DNA from: Sphaerotilus natans | Lineage (GTDB): Bacteria; Pseudomonadota; Gammaproteobacteria; Burkholderiales; Burkholderiaceae_C | Assembly: GCF_900156335.1 (NCBI RefSeq) | Contig: NZ_FTMZ01000014.1 | Span: 1-64,000, forward strand | Direction: 5' to 3' | DNA: 64,000 bases | Shown here: piece by piece, positions 37,675 to 47,000 of the stretch | Layout: each line of letters starts with the position of its first letter | Numbering within the stretch: the stretch's first letter is position 1 | The notes under the pieces: model-generated | The model's database searches: none | What the model was told of the DNA's origin: nothing | The model's input: the letters and a program-made list of their open reading frames with translations, nothing else | Program-made: the position numbers and the translations under genes

Positions 37675-38625
37675 TCAGACCTGGTCACGCAGCTCGGCGC
37701 GGCGCGGCAGATCGGGGCCGCGCCGGGTGCAGGTGATCGCCGCCGCCCGGGCCGCAAAATCGGCCACCCGGCTCATCTCGTCGAGCGAGATGTCGGCCAG
37801 CGCCTCGGGCGACAGTCGCCCGATCTCGGCCAGCGCGATCAGCGTCGCGGCCTGGAAGGTGTCGCCGGCGCCGACGGTGTCCTGCACCGTGACCTTCGGT
37901 GCGGCGACCTGCACGCGGCCGGCCTTCGTCCAGGCGAAGGCACCCTCGCCGCCGCGCGTCATCATCACCAGCGCCACGCCGGCGCCCAGCCAGCGCGCGG
38001 CCAGCACCTCGATGTCCTCGCCCGGATAGAGCCGCTCGAAATCCTCGTCGCTGAGCTTGAGCAGATGGGTGCGCGAGGCCATCCACTCGATGTGATCGCG
38101 CCAGACCGCCAGCGCGGGCTCGACGTTCAGGCGCACATTCGGATCGAAGGAGATCACCGTGTCGCGGTGGCGCGCCTCGACCAGCGTGCGCAGCGTCGAG
38201 CCGATCGGCTCGACCACGCAGCCGTAGGAGCCGAAGTGGATCGCCGCGACCTGGGCCGGCAGCGCCGCCAGGTGCTCGGGCAGCAGCTGGCGGTCGGCGC
38301 CGCCGTGGCCGTAGAAGCGGTAGCTCGGTACGCCGGCAGCGTCCACGCCGACCAGGCTCAGCGTCGTCGGCGCGTCGCAGCGCACCAGCGCCTCGGTCGA
38401 GAGGCCTTCCTGCTCGATGCTGGCGAGGATGCGGTCGCCCAGGAAATCGCGCGAGACTGCGCCGAAAAAGACCGCACGGCCGCCCATGCGCTGCACGCCA
38501 GCGGCGACGTTCAGCGGCGAGCCGCCCACGACCGCATCCAGGTGCAGGCCGTTGGGGGTCGCGCCGTTCTGGAACACATCCAGCAGGGATTCGCCACAGA
38601 TGACGATGGGCAGGCTCGGGCTCAT
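37675..38625 (-). CDS. frcK: PfkB-family sugar kinase (fructokinase-like)
   Basis: 316 aa from the ATG at 38625 (MSPSLPIVICGESLLDVF). The ribokinase/PfkB features are all there: ICGESLLDVF and VVGGSPLNVAAGVQRMGGRAVFFGAVSRDFLGDRI near the N-terminus, and the C-terminal signature DTVGAGDTFQAATL with the catalytic Asp of GAGD. Members resembling this phosphorylate fructose or a related ketose. It is divergent from the sugar ABC transporter operon with a shared operator, so it probably phosphorylates the imported sugar. The exact sugar is inferred from resemblance to the frc system. Confidence 0.87.
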   Translation of the reverse strand: MSPSLPIVICGESLLDVFQNGATPNGLHLDAVVGGSPLNVAAGVQRMGGRAVFFGAVSRDFLGDRILASIEQEGLSTEALVRCDAPTTLSLVGVDAAGVPSYRFYGHGGADRQLLPEHLAALPAQVAAIHFGSYGCVVEPIGSTLRTLVEARHRDTVISFDPNVRLNVEPALAVWRDHIEWMASRTHLLKLSDEDFERLYPGEDIEVLAARWLGAGVALVMMTRGGEGAFAWTKAGRVQVAAPKVTVQDTVGAGDTFQAATLIALAEIGRLSPEALADISLDEMSRVADFAARAAAITCTRRGPDLPRRAELRDQV

Positions 38626-38734
38626 GGGATCGGATCCGGTTTGTTGTCCTGTTTCGGGATGGGCACGACCAGCGTCGCCCGTCAAGGGAGCCGATCGTCT
38701 CACTTCGCATGACCCGCAACACTAGGGAAACCAC

Positions 38735-38755
38735 TAAATCAAGCTGGTTGATTTA
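38735..38755. promoter_or_regulatory. Inverted-repeat operator between kinase and sugar ABC operon
   Basis: TAAATCAA-GCTGG-TTGATTTA, perfect 8-bp arms with a five-base centre, plus an outer ACTA (38733-38736) facing TAGT (38758-38761). It sits midway in the 220-base divergent gap, whose base composition is locally AT-rich. The operon's own ROK-family regulator is the obvious ligand. Confidence 0.7.
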
Positions 38756-38845
38756 ATTAGTCCCAAGGACAAGAATTCATCCCACACCTCACCTCACCAC
38801 CGGGCCTGCACCGCGGGCCGTTCCTAGCGCAACGGAGACAACACC

Positions 38846-39844
38846 ATGAAGCGTCTTTCCACCCTGGGCATCGCCGCCGCTCTGGCCTGCATGGCCTCGT
38901 CGTCGATGGCGGCCGAGCCGGTCATCGGCCTGATCACCAAGACCGAGACCACCCCCTTCTTCGTCAAGATGAAGGAAGGCGCCCAGGCCGAGGCGAAGAA
39001 GCTCGGCGCCAAGCTGCTGAGCGGCGCGGGCAAGGCCGACGGCGACAACGCCGGCCAGGTCACCGCGATGGAGAACATGATCGCCGCCGGTGCCAAGACC
39101 ATCCTGATCACCCCGAGCGACTCGAAGGCCATCATTCCGGCCATCAAGAAGGCCCGCGACAAGGGCGTGATGGTCATCGCGCTGGACAGCCCGACCGATC
39201 CGGTCGACGCCACCGATGCGCTGTTCGCCACCGACAACTACAAGGCCGGCGTGCTGATCGGCCAGTACGCCAAGGCCGCGCTGGGTGGCAAGGCCCCGGT
39301 GATCGCGACGCTGGACCTGTTCCCCGGCCACCCGGTGGGTGCGCAGCGCCACAACGGCTTCCTGCAGGGCTATGGCCTGCAGTCGCTGGACGCGAAGAAC
39401 AACGAGCTGGCCAAGCCGGCTGAAGTGGTCTGCATGGCCGACTCCTTCGGCGACCGCGCCAAGGGCCAGACCGGCATGGAGAACTGCCTCCAGAAGAATC
39501 CGAACATCAACCTGGTCTACACGATCAACGAGCCGGCCGCCGCGGGTGCGTACAACGCGCTGAAGGCCGCCGGCAAGGAAAAGGATGTGGTGATCGTGTC
39601 GGTCGACGGTGGCTGCGACGGCGTCAAGGACGTGGCTGGCGGCAAGATCGCCGCGACCTCGCAGCAGTACCCGCTGAAAATGGCCGCCATGGGCGTGGCC
39701 GCCGGCGTCGAATACGCCAAGACCGGCAAGAAGGTCAGCGGCTATGTCGACACCGGCGTGACCCTGATCGCCGCCAAGCCGGTGGCCGGCGTCGACAGCA
39801 AGGACACCAAGGTCGGCATCGACCTGTGCTGGGGCAAGAAGTGA
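38846..39844 (+). CDS. frcB: Sugar ABC transporter periplasmic binding protein (FrcB-like)
   Basis: 332 aa, GGAG upstream. The signal peptide (MKRLSTLGIAAALACMASSSMAAE) is cleaved after AMA or SMA. The mature protein is a type I (ribose-type) binding fold: EPVIGLITKTETTPFFVKMKEGAQAEAKKLGAKL, MIAAGAKTILITPSDSKAI, ALDSPTDPVDATDALFATDNYKAG. Within the family it resembles FrcB, the fructose/ribose/mannose binder of rhizobia. It is the first gene of the transporter operon and is followed by several stem-loops that probably raise its level over the permease. Confidence 0.9.
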   Translation: MKRLSTLGIAAALACMASSSMAAEPVIGLITKTETTPFFVKMKEGAQAEAKKLGAKLLSGAGKADGDNAGQVTAMENMIAAGAKTILITPSDSKAIIPAIKKARDKGVMVIALDSPTDPVDATDALFATDNYKAGVLIGQYAKAALGGKAPVIATLDLFPGHPVGAQRHNGFLQGYGLQSLDAKNNELAKPAEVVCMADSFGDRAKGQTGMENCLQKNPNINLVYTINEPAAAGAYNALKAAGKEKDVVIVSVDGGCDGVKDVAGGKIAATSQQYPLKMAAMGVAAGVEYAKTGKKVSGYVDTGVTLIAAKPVAGVDSKDTKVGIDLCWGKK

Positions 39845-39854
39845 GCTGATGGCC

Positions 39855-39957
39855 GCCGGCGCTGATCCGCGCCGGCACCCAGGCCTCGCGCGGTGCCCGG
39901 CGCGGCACCGCGGCGCCCCTTCCGGTTCTCCTCCATGGCCCTCGCAAGAGGGCCTTT
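39855..39957 (+). other. Three stem-loops between frcB and frcC
   Basis: GCCGGCGC/GCGCCGGC (39855-39876), CGCGGTGCC/GGCACCGCG (39889-39912) and GGCCCTC/GAGGGCC with a GCAA loop followed by TTT (39937-39957). The last looks like a weak attenuating terminator. No gene is seen in this 206-base gap. The likely effect is excess of binding-protein mRNA. Confidence 0.55.
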
Positions 39958-40050
39958 CGGCTCCTGCCGTCCGCGGCCGGCGCTCGGCCCCGTGCCGCCC
40001 GTCGCCCGGCTTTTTTGCCCTCTCCCCTCCTCTTGCGCAAGGATTCCCGC

Positions 40051-41010
40051 GTGACTACCTTGAAAGACAAGCTGCCGCCGGTCAGCCAGCTCGGGCCCTT
40101 CATCGCCCTGGCGATCGCCTGCACCATCTTCGGGCTCACCACCGACAACTTCTTCAGCGGCGCCAACTTCGCGCTGATCCTGCAGCAGGTCATGGTCGTG
40201 GGCGTGATCGCCATCGGCCAGACGCTGATCATCCTGACCGCCGGCATCGACCTGTCGTGCGGCATGGTCATGGCGCTGGGCTCGATCGTCATGACCAAGG
40301 TCGCCGAGGACTTCGGCATTCCCGCGCCGCTGGCCATCCTGCTGGGCATCGCCGTCACCGCCGGCTTCGGTCTGGTCAACGGCCTGCTGGTGACCCGCAT
40401 CAAGCTGCCGCCCTTCATCGTGACGCTGGGCACCTTCAACATCGCCTTCGCGATCACCCAGCTCTACTCGGGCGCTCAGACCGTCACCAGCGTGCCTGAC
40501 GCCATGCTGTGGCTGGGCAACACCTTCCGCATCGGCGACACGCCGATCGCCTATGGCACCGTGCTGATGGTGCTGCTCTACCTGGGCGTCTGGTTCTGGC
40601 TGCGCGACACGCCCTCGGGCCGCCATGTCTACGCCGTGGGCAACAACCCCGAAGCCACCCGCCTGGTGGGCATTCCGACCGACCGCGTGCTGCTGGGCGT
40701 GTATGTGCTGGCCGGCGCCTTCTACGGCGTGGCCTCGCTGCTGGCGGTGGCCCGCACCGGCGTGGGCGATCCCAACGCCGGCCAGACCGAGAACCTGGAC
40801 GCGATCACCGCGGTCGTGCTGGGCGGCACCAGCCTGTTCGGCGGCCGGGGCGTGATCCTGGGCACGCTGGCCGGCGCCATCGTCGTCGGCGTGCTGCGCA
40901 ACGGCCTGACGCTGATGGGCGTGTCCTCCGTCTACCAGGTGCTGATCACCGGCATCCTCGTCATCATCGCCGTCACCGTCGACCAACTGTCTCGCAAGGG
41001 AGCCCGCTGA
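40051..41010 (+). CDS. frcC: Sugar ABC transporter permease (FrcC-like)
   Basis: 319 aa from the GTG at 40051, preceded by AAGGAT; a start at 40015 would add a basic leader without a ribosome site. Eight to ten membrane helices of the RbsC/AraH family: LTAGIDLSCGMVMALGSIVMTKV, KLPPFIVTLGTFNIAFAITQLYSG, and the ATPase-contact loop GRHVYAVGNNPEATRLVGIPTDRV. LDAITAVVLGGTSLFGGRGVILGTLAGAIVVGVLRNGLTLMGVSS is the conserved end. It forms the homodimeric channel with the FrcA-like ATPase. Confidence 0.92.
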   Translation: MTTLKDKLPPVSQLGPFIALAIACTIFGLTTDNFFSGANFALILQQVMVVGVIAIGQTLIILTAGIDLSCGMVMALGSIVMTKVAEDFGIPAPLAILLGIAVTAGFGLVNGLLVTRIKLPPFIVTLGTFNIAFAITQLYSGAQTVTSVPDAMLWLGNTFRIGDTPIAYGTVLMVLLYLGVWFWLRDTPSGRHVYAVGNNPEATRLVGIPTDRVLLGVYVLAGAFYGVASLLAVARTGVGDPNAGQTENLDAITAVVLGGTSLFGGRGVILGTLAGAIVVGVLRNGLTLMGVSSVYQVLITGILVIIAVTVDQLSRKGAR

Positions 41011-41011
41011 C

Positions 41012-41836
<825 letters not shown>

Positions 41837-41858
41837 AGAACCCCGGAGATCCTTCGCC

Positions 41859-42323
41859 ATGCTCAAGGGAATCGATCCGCTGCTGACGCCGGACCTGCTG
41901 AAGGTGCTGGCCGAGATGGGGCACGGCGACGCGATCGTCATCGCCGACGCCAACTTCACCGCCGCCCGGCTGGCCACCGAGGGCCGCAGCAAGCCGGTCA
42001 TCCATCTGCCCGGCGCCGACGTGCTGCGCGCCTCGCGCGCGGTGCTGTCGCTGATGAACCTGGATGCGGCGGTCGAGCAGCCGGTGGCCTACATGCAGGT
42101 CTGCGCGATGCCCGACGGCTACCGCAGCCGGCTGCAGCGCGACGTGGTGGCGATGCTCGAGCAGGACGGCCATGCCCGCTCCGAGCAATGCGAGGCGGTG
42201 GAGCGCTTCGCGTTCTATGATCGCGTCCGCGAGGCCTTCGCGATCGTGCTGACCTCCGACCTGCAGCCCTACGGCAACTTCCTGTTCAAGAAGGGCGTGA
42301 TCGGAGAAGCGCTCGACGTCTGA
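41859..42323 (+). CDS. fucU: RbsD/FucU-family sugar mutarotase-like protein
   Basis: 154 aa, GGAG upstream. MLKGIDPLLTPDLLKVLAEMGHGDAIVIADANFTA is the RbsD/FucU N-terminus, with the catalytic His in MGHGD; the C-terminal Y-x-N-F-L-F-KKGV (YGNFLFKKGV) is FucU-like. The family interconverts alpha and beta anomers so that the kinase receives the usable form. The position, downstream of the ABC genes and before the regulator, fits a supporting role in the same sugar route. Confidence 0.88.
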   Translation: MLKGIDPLLTPDLLKVLAEMGHGDAIVIADANFTAARLATEGRSKPVIHLPGADVLRASRAVLSLMNLDAAVEQPVAYMQVCAMPDGYRSRLQRDVVAMLEQDGHARSEQCEAVERFAFYDRVREAFAIVLTSDLQPYGNFLFKKGVIGEALDV

Positions 42324-42383
42324 GGCCCGACCGCACCCGCCTCATTCCTCGAGACCGGCCCGCCTTCGTGCGGGCCTTCCGCC

Positions 42384-43652
42384 ATGGTGAACCCGGATCA
42401 GCCCTCCTCCGACCCGTCATCTTCCCACCGCCGTCCGCCGCGCGGCTCGAACCAGAACGGCATGCGCCAGTTCAACGAGCGGGTGGTGCTGCAGGCCATC
42501 CGGCTGCACGGCGAGCTGCCCAAGGCCGAGCTGGCGCGGGTGACCGGCCTGAGCACGCAGACGATCTCGATGATCGTCAACGCGCTGCTCGACGAGGGCC
42601 TGCTGCTCAAGCGCGAGCCGCTGCGCGGGCGCATCGGCCAGCCCTCGGTGCCGATCGCGCTCGATCCGGAGGGCGCCTGGGCGATCGGCGTCAAGGTCGG
42701 CCGCCAGCATGCGGACGTGCTGCTGGTCGACTTTCTCGGCCGGGTCCATCACCGCGAGGGCCTGCCCTATGCCTGGCCCGATCCCGATCATCTGCCCGCG
42801 GCGCTGCTGGCGATGATCCGGCGCTGCCGCGAGGCGCTGAGCGCACGCATGCTGCCGCTGGGCCGGCCGGAGCGGCTGTGCGGCGTCGGCGTGGCCGCAC
42901 CGCTGTCGATCGGCGGCTGGACCGGGCTGTTCGGCATGCCCGAGGCCCAGGCGCGGGCCTGGGAGACGCTGGATCTGGCCGGTCATCTGGCCACGGCGAC
43001 CGGCCTGCCGGTGCATGCCGCCAAGGACACGGTGGCCGCCAGCCTGGCCGAGCTGGTCGGCGGCGAGGGCCGTCGCCTGCGCAGCTTTCTCTACATCTTC
43101 GTCGACACCTTCAGCGGCGGCGGCCTGGTGCTCGACAGCCGGCTGCATCCCGGCGCCCATGGCAATGCCGGCGCGATCGGCTCGATGCCGCTGGCGGTGC
43201 CCGGCAGCGGCGCGCCCAGCACGCAGCTGCTGGGCGCGGCCTCGCTGCTGAACCTGCAGCGCCTGTACGAGACAGCCCGGATCGATCCCTCAGCCGCGCT
43301 GGACGAGCGCGCGCTCGAGCCACCCTGGCATCCGCACACCCAGGCCTGGCTGGGCAATGCCTCGCGAGCGCTGGCGATGACCATCGTCGGCGCCAGCTGC
43401 GTGCTCGACGTCGACGACATCGTCATCGACGGCGTGATCGACCGCCGCCTGCTGGCCCGGTTGATCGCCCAGAGCGGCGACGCCCTCGATGCGCACTGCT
43501 GGGAGGGCGTGCGCCGCCCTCGCCTGCATGCCGGCAGCATCGGCTCGGACGCGCGGGCGCTGGGCGGCGCGCTGCTGCCGCTGCACGCCGACTTCGCGCC
43601 GCACCCCGAGGTCTTCCTGAAGGCCGACCCCCGCCGCCAGGACAGCGATTGA
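42384..43652 (+). CDS. frcR: ROK-family transcription regulator of the sugar operon
   Basis: 422 aa. The N-terminal winged helix (MRQFNERVVLQAIRLHGELPKAELARVTGLSTQTISMIVNALLDEGLLLKRE, about 27-80) precedes a ROK sugar-kinase-like domain (AWAIGVKVGRQHADVLLVDFLGR, FSGGGLVLDSRLHPGAHGNAGAIGSMPL). The zinc-binding ROK cluster C-x-C-G-x-x-G-C is not present, and the usual G-H is GAHGNAGAIG, as in regulators rather than kinases. It closes the operon and is the probable ligand of the inverted repeat at 38735-38755, presumably releasing DNA when the sugar is bound. Confidence 0.9.
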   Translation: MVNPDQPSSDPSSSHRRPPRGSNQNGMRQFNERVVLQAIRLHGELPKAELARVTGLSTQTISMIVNALLDEGLLLKREPLRGRIGQPSVPIALDPEGAWAIGVKVGRQHADVLLVDFLGRVHHREGLPYAWPDPDHLPAALLAMIRRCREALSARMLPLGRPERLCGVGVAAPLSIGGWTGLFGMPEAQARAWETLDLAGHLATATGLPVHAAKDTVAASLAELVGGEGRRLRSFLYIFVDTFSGGGLVLDSRLHPGAHGNAGAIGSMPLAVPGSGAPSTQLLGAASLLNLQRLYETARIDPSAALDERALEPPWHPHTQAWLGNASRALAMTIVGASCVLDVDDIVIDGVIDRRLLARLIAQSGDALDAHCWEGVRRPRLHAGSIGSDARALGGALLPLHADFAPHPEVFLKADPRRQDSD

Positions 43653-43664
43653 GCGGCCGGAGTC

Positions 43665-43922
43665 TCAGGCCGAGGCCGAGCCGCCGCGCAGCTTGCCGAC
43701 CACGAACAGCAGCACCACCGCACCGACCACCGAGGCGATGAAGCCGGCCGGCTGGCCGACGCTGTACCAGTTCAGCGCCTGGCCGACATAGCCGGCCGCC
43801 AGCGAGCCGCCGATGCCCAGCAGCGTGGTCAGGATGAAGCCCAGCGCCTGCGTGCCGGGCAGGATGGCGCGGGCCAGCCAGCCCACCAGAAAACCGATCA
43901 CGATCGTGCCGATGAGACCCAT
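43665..43922 (-). CDS. GlsB/YeaQ/YmgE-family small membrane protein
   Basis: 85 aa, AAGGA upstream. Three membrane helices: MGLIGTIVIGFLVGWLARAIL, GFILTTLLGIGGSLAAGYVG, GFIASVVGAVVLLFVVGKL. This is the transglycosylase-associated/GlsB family of stress-induced inner-membrane proteins of unknown mechanism. It is convergent with the ROK gene (12 bases apart). Confidence 0.9.
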   Translation of the reverse strand: MGLIGTIVIGFLVGWLARAILPGTQALGFILTTLLGIGGSLAAGYVGQALNWYSVGQPAGFIASVVGAVVLLFVVGKLRGGSASA

Positions 43923-43947
43923 GGTCCATGTCCTTCCAGAAGGGATG

Positions 43948-43968
43948 ACGCCACCGGTTCGGTGGCGT
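43948..43968. other. Stem-loop between hrpA and the GlsB-like gene
   Basis: ACGCCACCG-GTT-CGGTGGCGT, a perfect 9-bp stem in the 111-base gap. No T-run follows on either strand. It could be a Rho-assisted end for hrpA or a leader hairpin of the small gene. Confidence 0.35.
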
Positions 43969-44033
43969 TCCGATTCTGGCGGACAATCGTGACGAATGTC
44001 ACGACCAAGGTTGTGGCCTCACATCGACAGACC

Positions 44034-47000
44034 TCACATCGACATCTGCGCCCAGACCTTGTCGAGCCGCTTGGTGCTGACCGGCTGCGGCGTCTTCAGC
44101 TCCTGCGCGAAGAAGCTGATGCGCAGCTCCTCCAGCAGCCAGCGGTACTCGTCGAGGCGGGCGTCGGGCGCGCCCTTGAGCTCGGCCACGCGCCGGCTCC
44201 AGCGCTGCTCGAGCGGGCGCAGCTCGGCCAGGCGCTGCGCGTCGCGCGCCGGATCGCCCCGCAGCTTGTCGAGCCGCAGCTGCACGCCCTTGAGGTAGCG
44301 CGGCAGGTGCTGCAGCTGCGCCCAGGGCGTGGTGGCGATGAAACGCTTGCCCATCAGGCGCTGCAGCTGCGCGGCGAGGTCGTCGGCGACGTCCTTGGGC
44401 GCGCGGGCGTCCTTGAGCTTGCGCTGCGCGGCGGCGAACTCCAGCAGCACCGCCCCGGCCTGGCGGGCGATCTCCTGCGCGATCAGGTTCAGCCGGGTGC
44501 GGCCCTCGTCGATGCGTGCCTGGAAGGAGGCGGCGTCATGCGGCAGCGGCTCGGCCAGGAAGGCGCGGTCCAGCGCCACGTCGATGATCTGCGCGCGCAG
44601 CTCCTCCTGCGTGCCCAGCGGCATGAAGGCCACCGCCATCTTCTGCAGGTCGGGGATGTTCTTCTCCAGGTACTTCAGCGGCTCCTTGAGGTTCAGCGCC
44701 AGCAGCCGGCGCAGGCCGGCGCGGTGCTTGAGGGCCGCGGCCGCCGGCTCGTCGAAGACCTCGATCTCGACCTGCGTGCCGCGGTCGATCAGCGCGGGAA
44801 AACCGATCAGCGTCTGGCCGGCCTTGCGGATCTCCATCAGCTCGGGCAGCTCGCCGAAGGTCCAGGCGGTGTAGGCCTGCGGCGCGAGCGGCTCGGGCGC
44901 GGCCGGCGGCGTCGGGCTGGCGCTCGCGCCCCGGCGCACCGGGCCGCCCGCCGCGGCGGACGCCGGCACCGGCACGACGGGCGCGGCCGGCGCGCTGGCC
45001 ACCTTCAGCGCCGCCAGCGCCTGGAAGGCCGAGCGCGCCTGCCCGCCCAGCTCGGCCTTCAGCGCCGCCAGGTTGCGCCCGGTGCCGAGCTGACGGCCGT
45101 GCTCGTCGACGACGCGGAAGTTCATGAACAGGTGCGGCGCCACCATGTCGAGCTTGAAGTCGTTGCGCTGCACCGCGAGCTGGGTGCGCTCGCGCACCGC
45201 CTTGAGCAGCGTCTCCAGCAGCGGCCCCTGCGCGAACGGGTTGAGCTCGACGAACTCGGCGACGAACTCGGCCAGCGGCATCAGCCGCGAGCGCGGGCGC
45301 TGGTGCAGGCTCTTGACCAGCGCCAGCACCTTGGCCTCCAGCAGGCCCGGCACCAGCCAGTCGCAGCGCTCCTCGCTGACCTGGTTGAGCGCGTAGATCG
45401 GCACGGTGACGGTGACACCGTCCTTGGCGTCGCCCGGCGCGTGCAGATAGGTCGCGGTGCAGTCGATGCCCCCAAGGCGGATCGTCTTCGGGAAGGCCGC
45501 GGTGGTGATGCCGGCGGCCTCGTGGCGCATCAGCTCGTCGCGCGTCAGGTGCAGCAGCTTCGGGTTGCTTTTCTGCTCCTGGCGGTACCAGCGCTCGAAG
45601 CTCGCGCCGCTGACCACCTCACGGGGCAGCTGCGCGTCGTAGTAGGCGAAGATCAGGTGCTCATCGACCAGCACGTCCTGGCGGCGCGACTTGTGCTCCA
45701 GCTCCTCGACCTGGCGGATCATCTTCTGGTTGTGCGCCAGGAAAGGCAGCCGCGTCTCCCACTCGCCCCCCACCAGCGCCTCGCGGATGAAGATCTCGCG
45801 CGCGGCCACCGCATCGACGTTGCCGAAGTTCACCCGGCGCTGGTTGTAGATGACGATGCCGTAGAGCGTGGCGCGCTCGAAGGCCACCACCTCGGCGGCC
45901 TTCTTCTCCCAGTGCGGTTCGAGCAGCTGCTTTTTCAGCAGATGGCCGGCGATCGGCTCGATCCACTGCGGCTCGATCGCCGCCAGCCCGCGCCCGAACA
46001 GGCGCGTGGTGTCCACCAGCTCGGCGGCGATCAGCCAGCGCCCGGGCTTCTTCGACAGGTGCGCGCCCGGATGGCGCCAGAACTTGATGCCGCGCGCGCC
46101 CAGATACCACTCGTCATCGTCGGCCTTGCAGCCGAGGTTGCCCAGGAGGCCCGCCAGCATCGACTGGTGCACCTGCTCGTAGGTGGCCGGCAGTCCGTTC
46201 AGGCGCCAGCCGTGCTCGGCCACCACGGTGTGGAGCTGGCTGTGGATGTCGCGCCATTCGCGCACCCGGCGCGGGTTGACGAAGCTCTCGCGCAGGCGCT
46301 GCTCCTGCTGGCGGTTGCTGAGCTTGTGGCTGTCGATCTTCTGCCCGGCCTTGGCCGCATCGGCGTGGCCGTGGTTGCCGCGACCTTCCTCGATCCACTT
46401 CCAGAGCTTCAGGTAGCCCATGAACTCGGAGCGCTCGTCGTCGAACTTCTTGTGCTTCCCGTCGGCGGCCTGCTGGGCCTCCAGCGGGCGGTCGCGCACG
46501 TCCTGCACGCTCAGCGCGCTGGCGATGATCAACACCTCCTGCAGCGCCTCGCGGCTGCGGGCCTCCAGGATCATGCGCCCGACGCGCGGGTCCAGCGGCA
46601 GCTTGGCCAGCTCGCGGCCGATCGGCGTGAGCTCGTTGGCCTCGTCGACCGCGCCGAGCTCGCCCAGCAGCGCATAGCCGTCGGCAATCGCCTTGCGCGG
46701 CGGCGGCTCGATGAAGGGAAAGTCCTCCACCAGCCCCAGGCCCAGCGACTTCATCCGCAGGATGACGCCGGCCAGCGAGCTGCGCAGGATCTCCGGGTCG
46801 GTGAAGCGCGGGCGGCCCTGGAAGTCCTTCTCGTCGTAGAGCCGGATGCAGATGCCGTTGGCCACGCGGCCGCAGCGGCCGGCGCGCTGGTTGGCCGCCG
46901 CCTGGCTGATGGGCTCGATCTGGAGCTGCTCGACCTTGGTGCGGTAGCTGTAGCGCTTGACGCGCGCGGTGCCGGCATCGATCACATAGCGGATGCCCGG

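Noticed and set aside
42368-43741. Arg/Ala-rich 457-codon frame overlapping the ROK gene
   Set aside because: Out-of-frame shadow of the regulator, lacking any domain.
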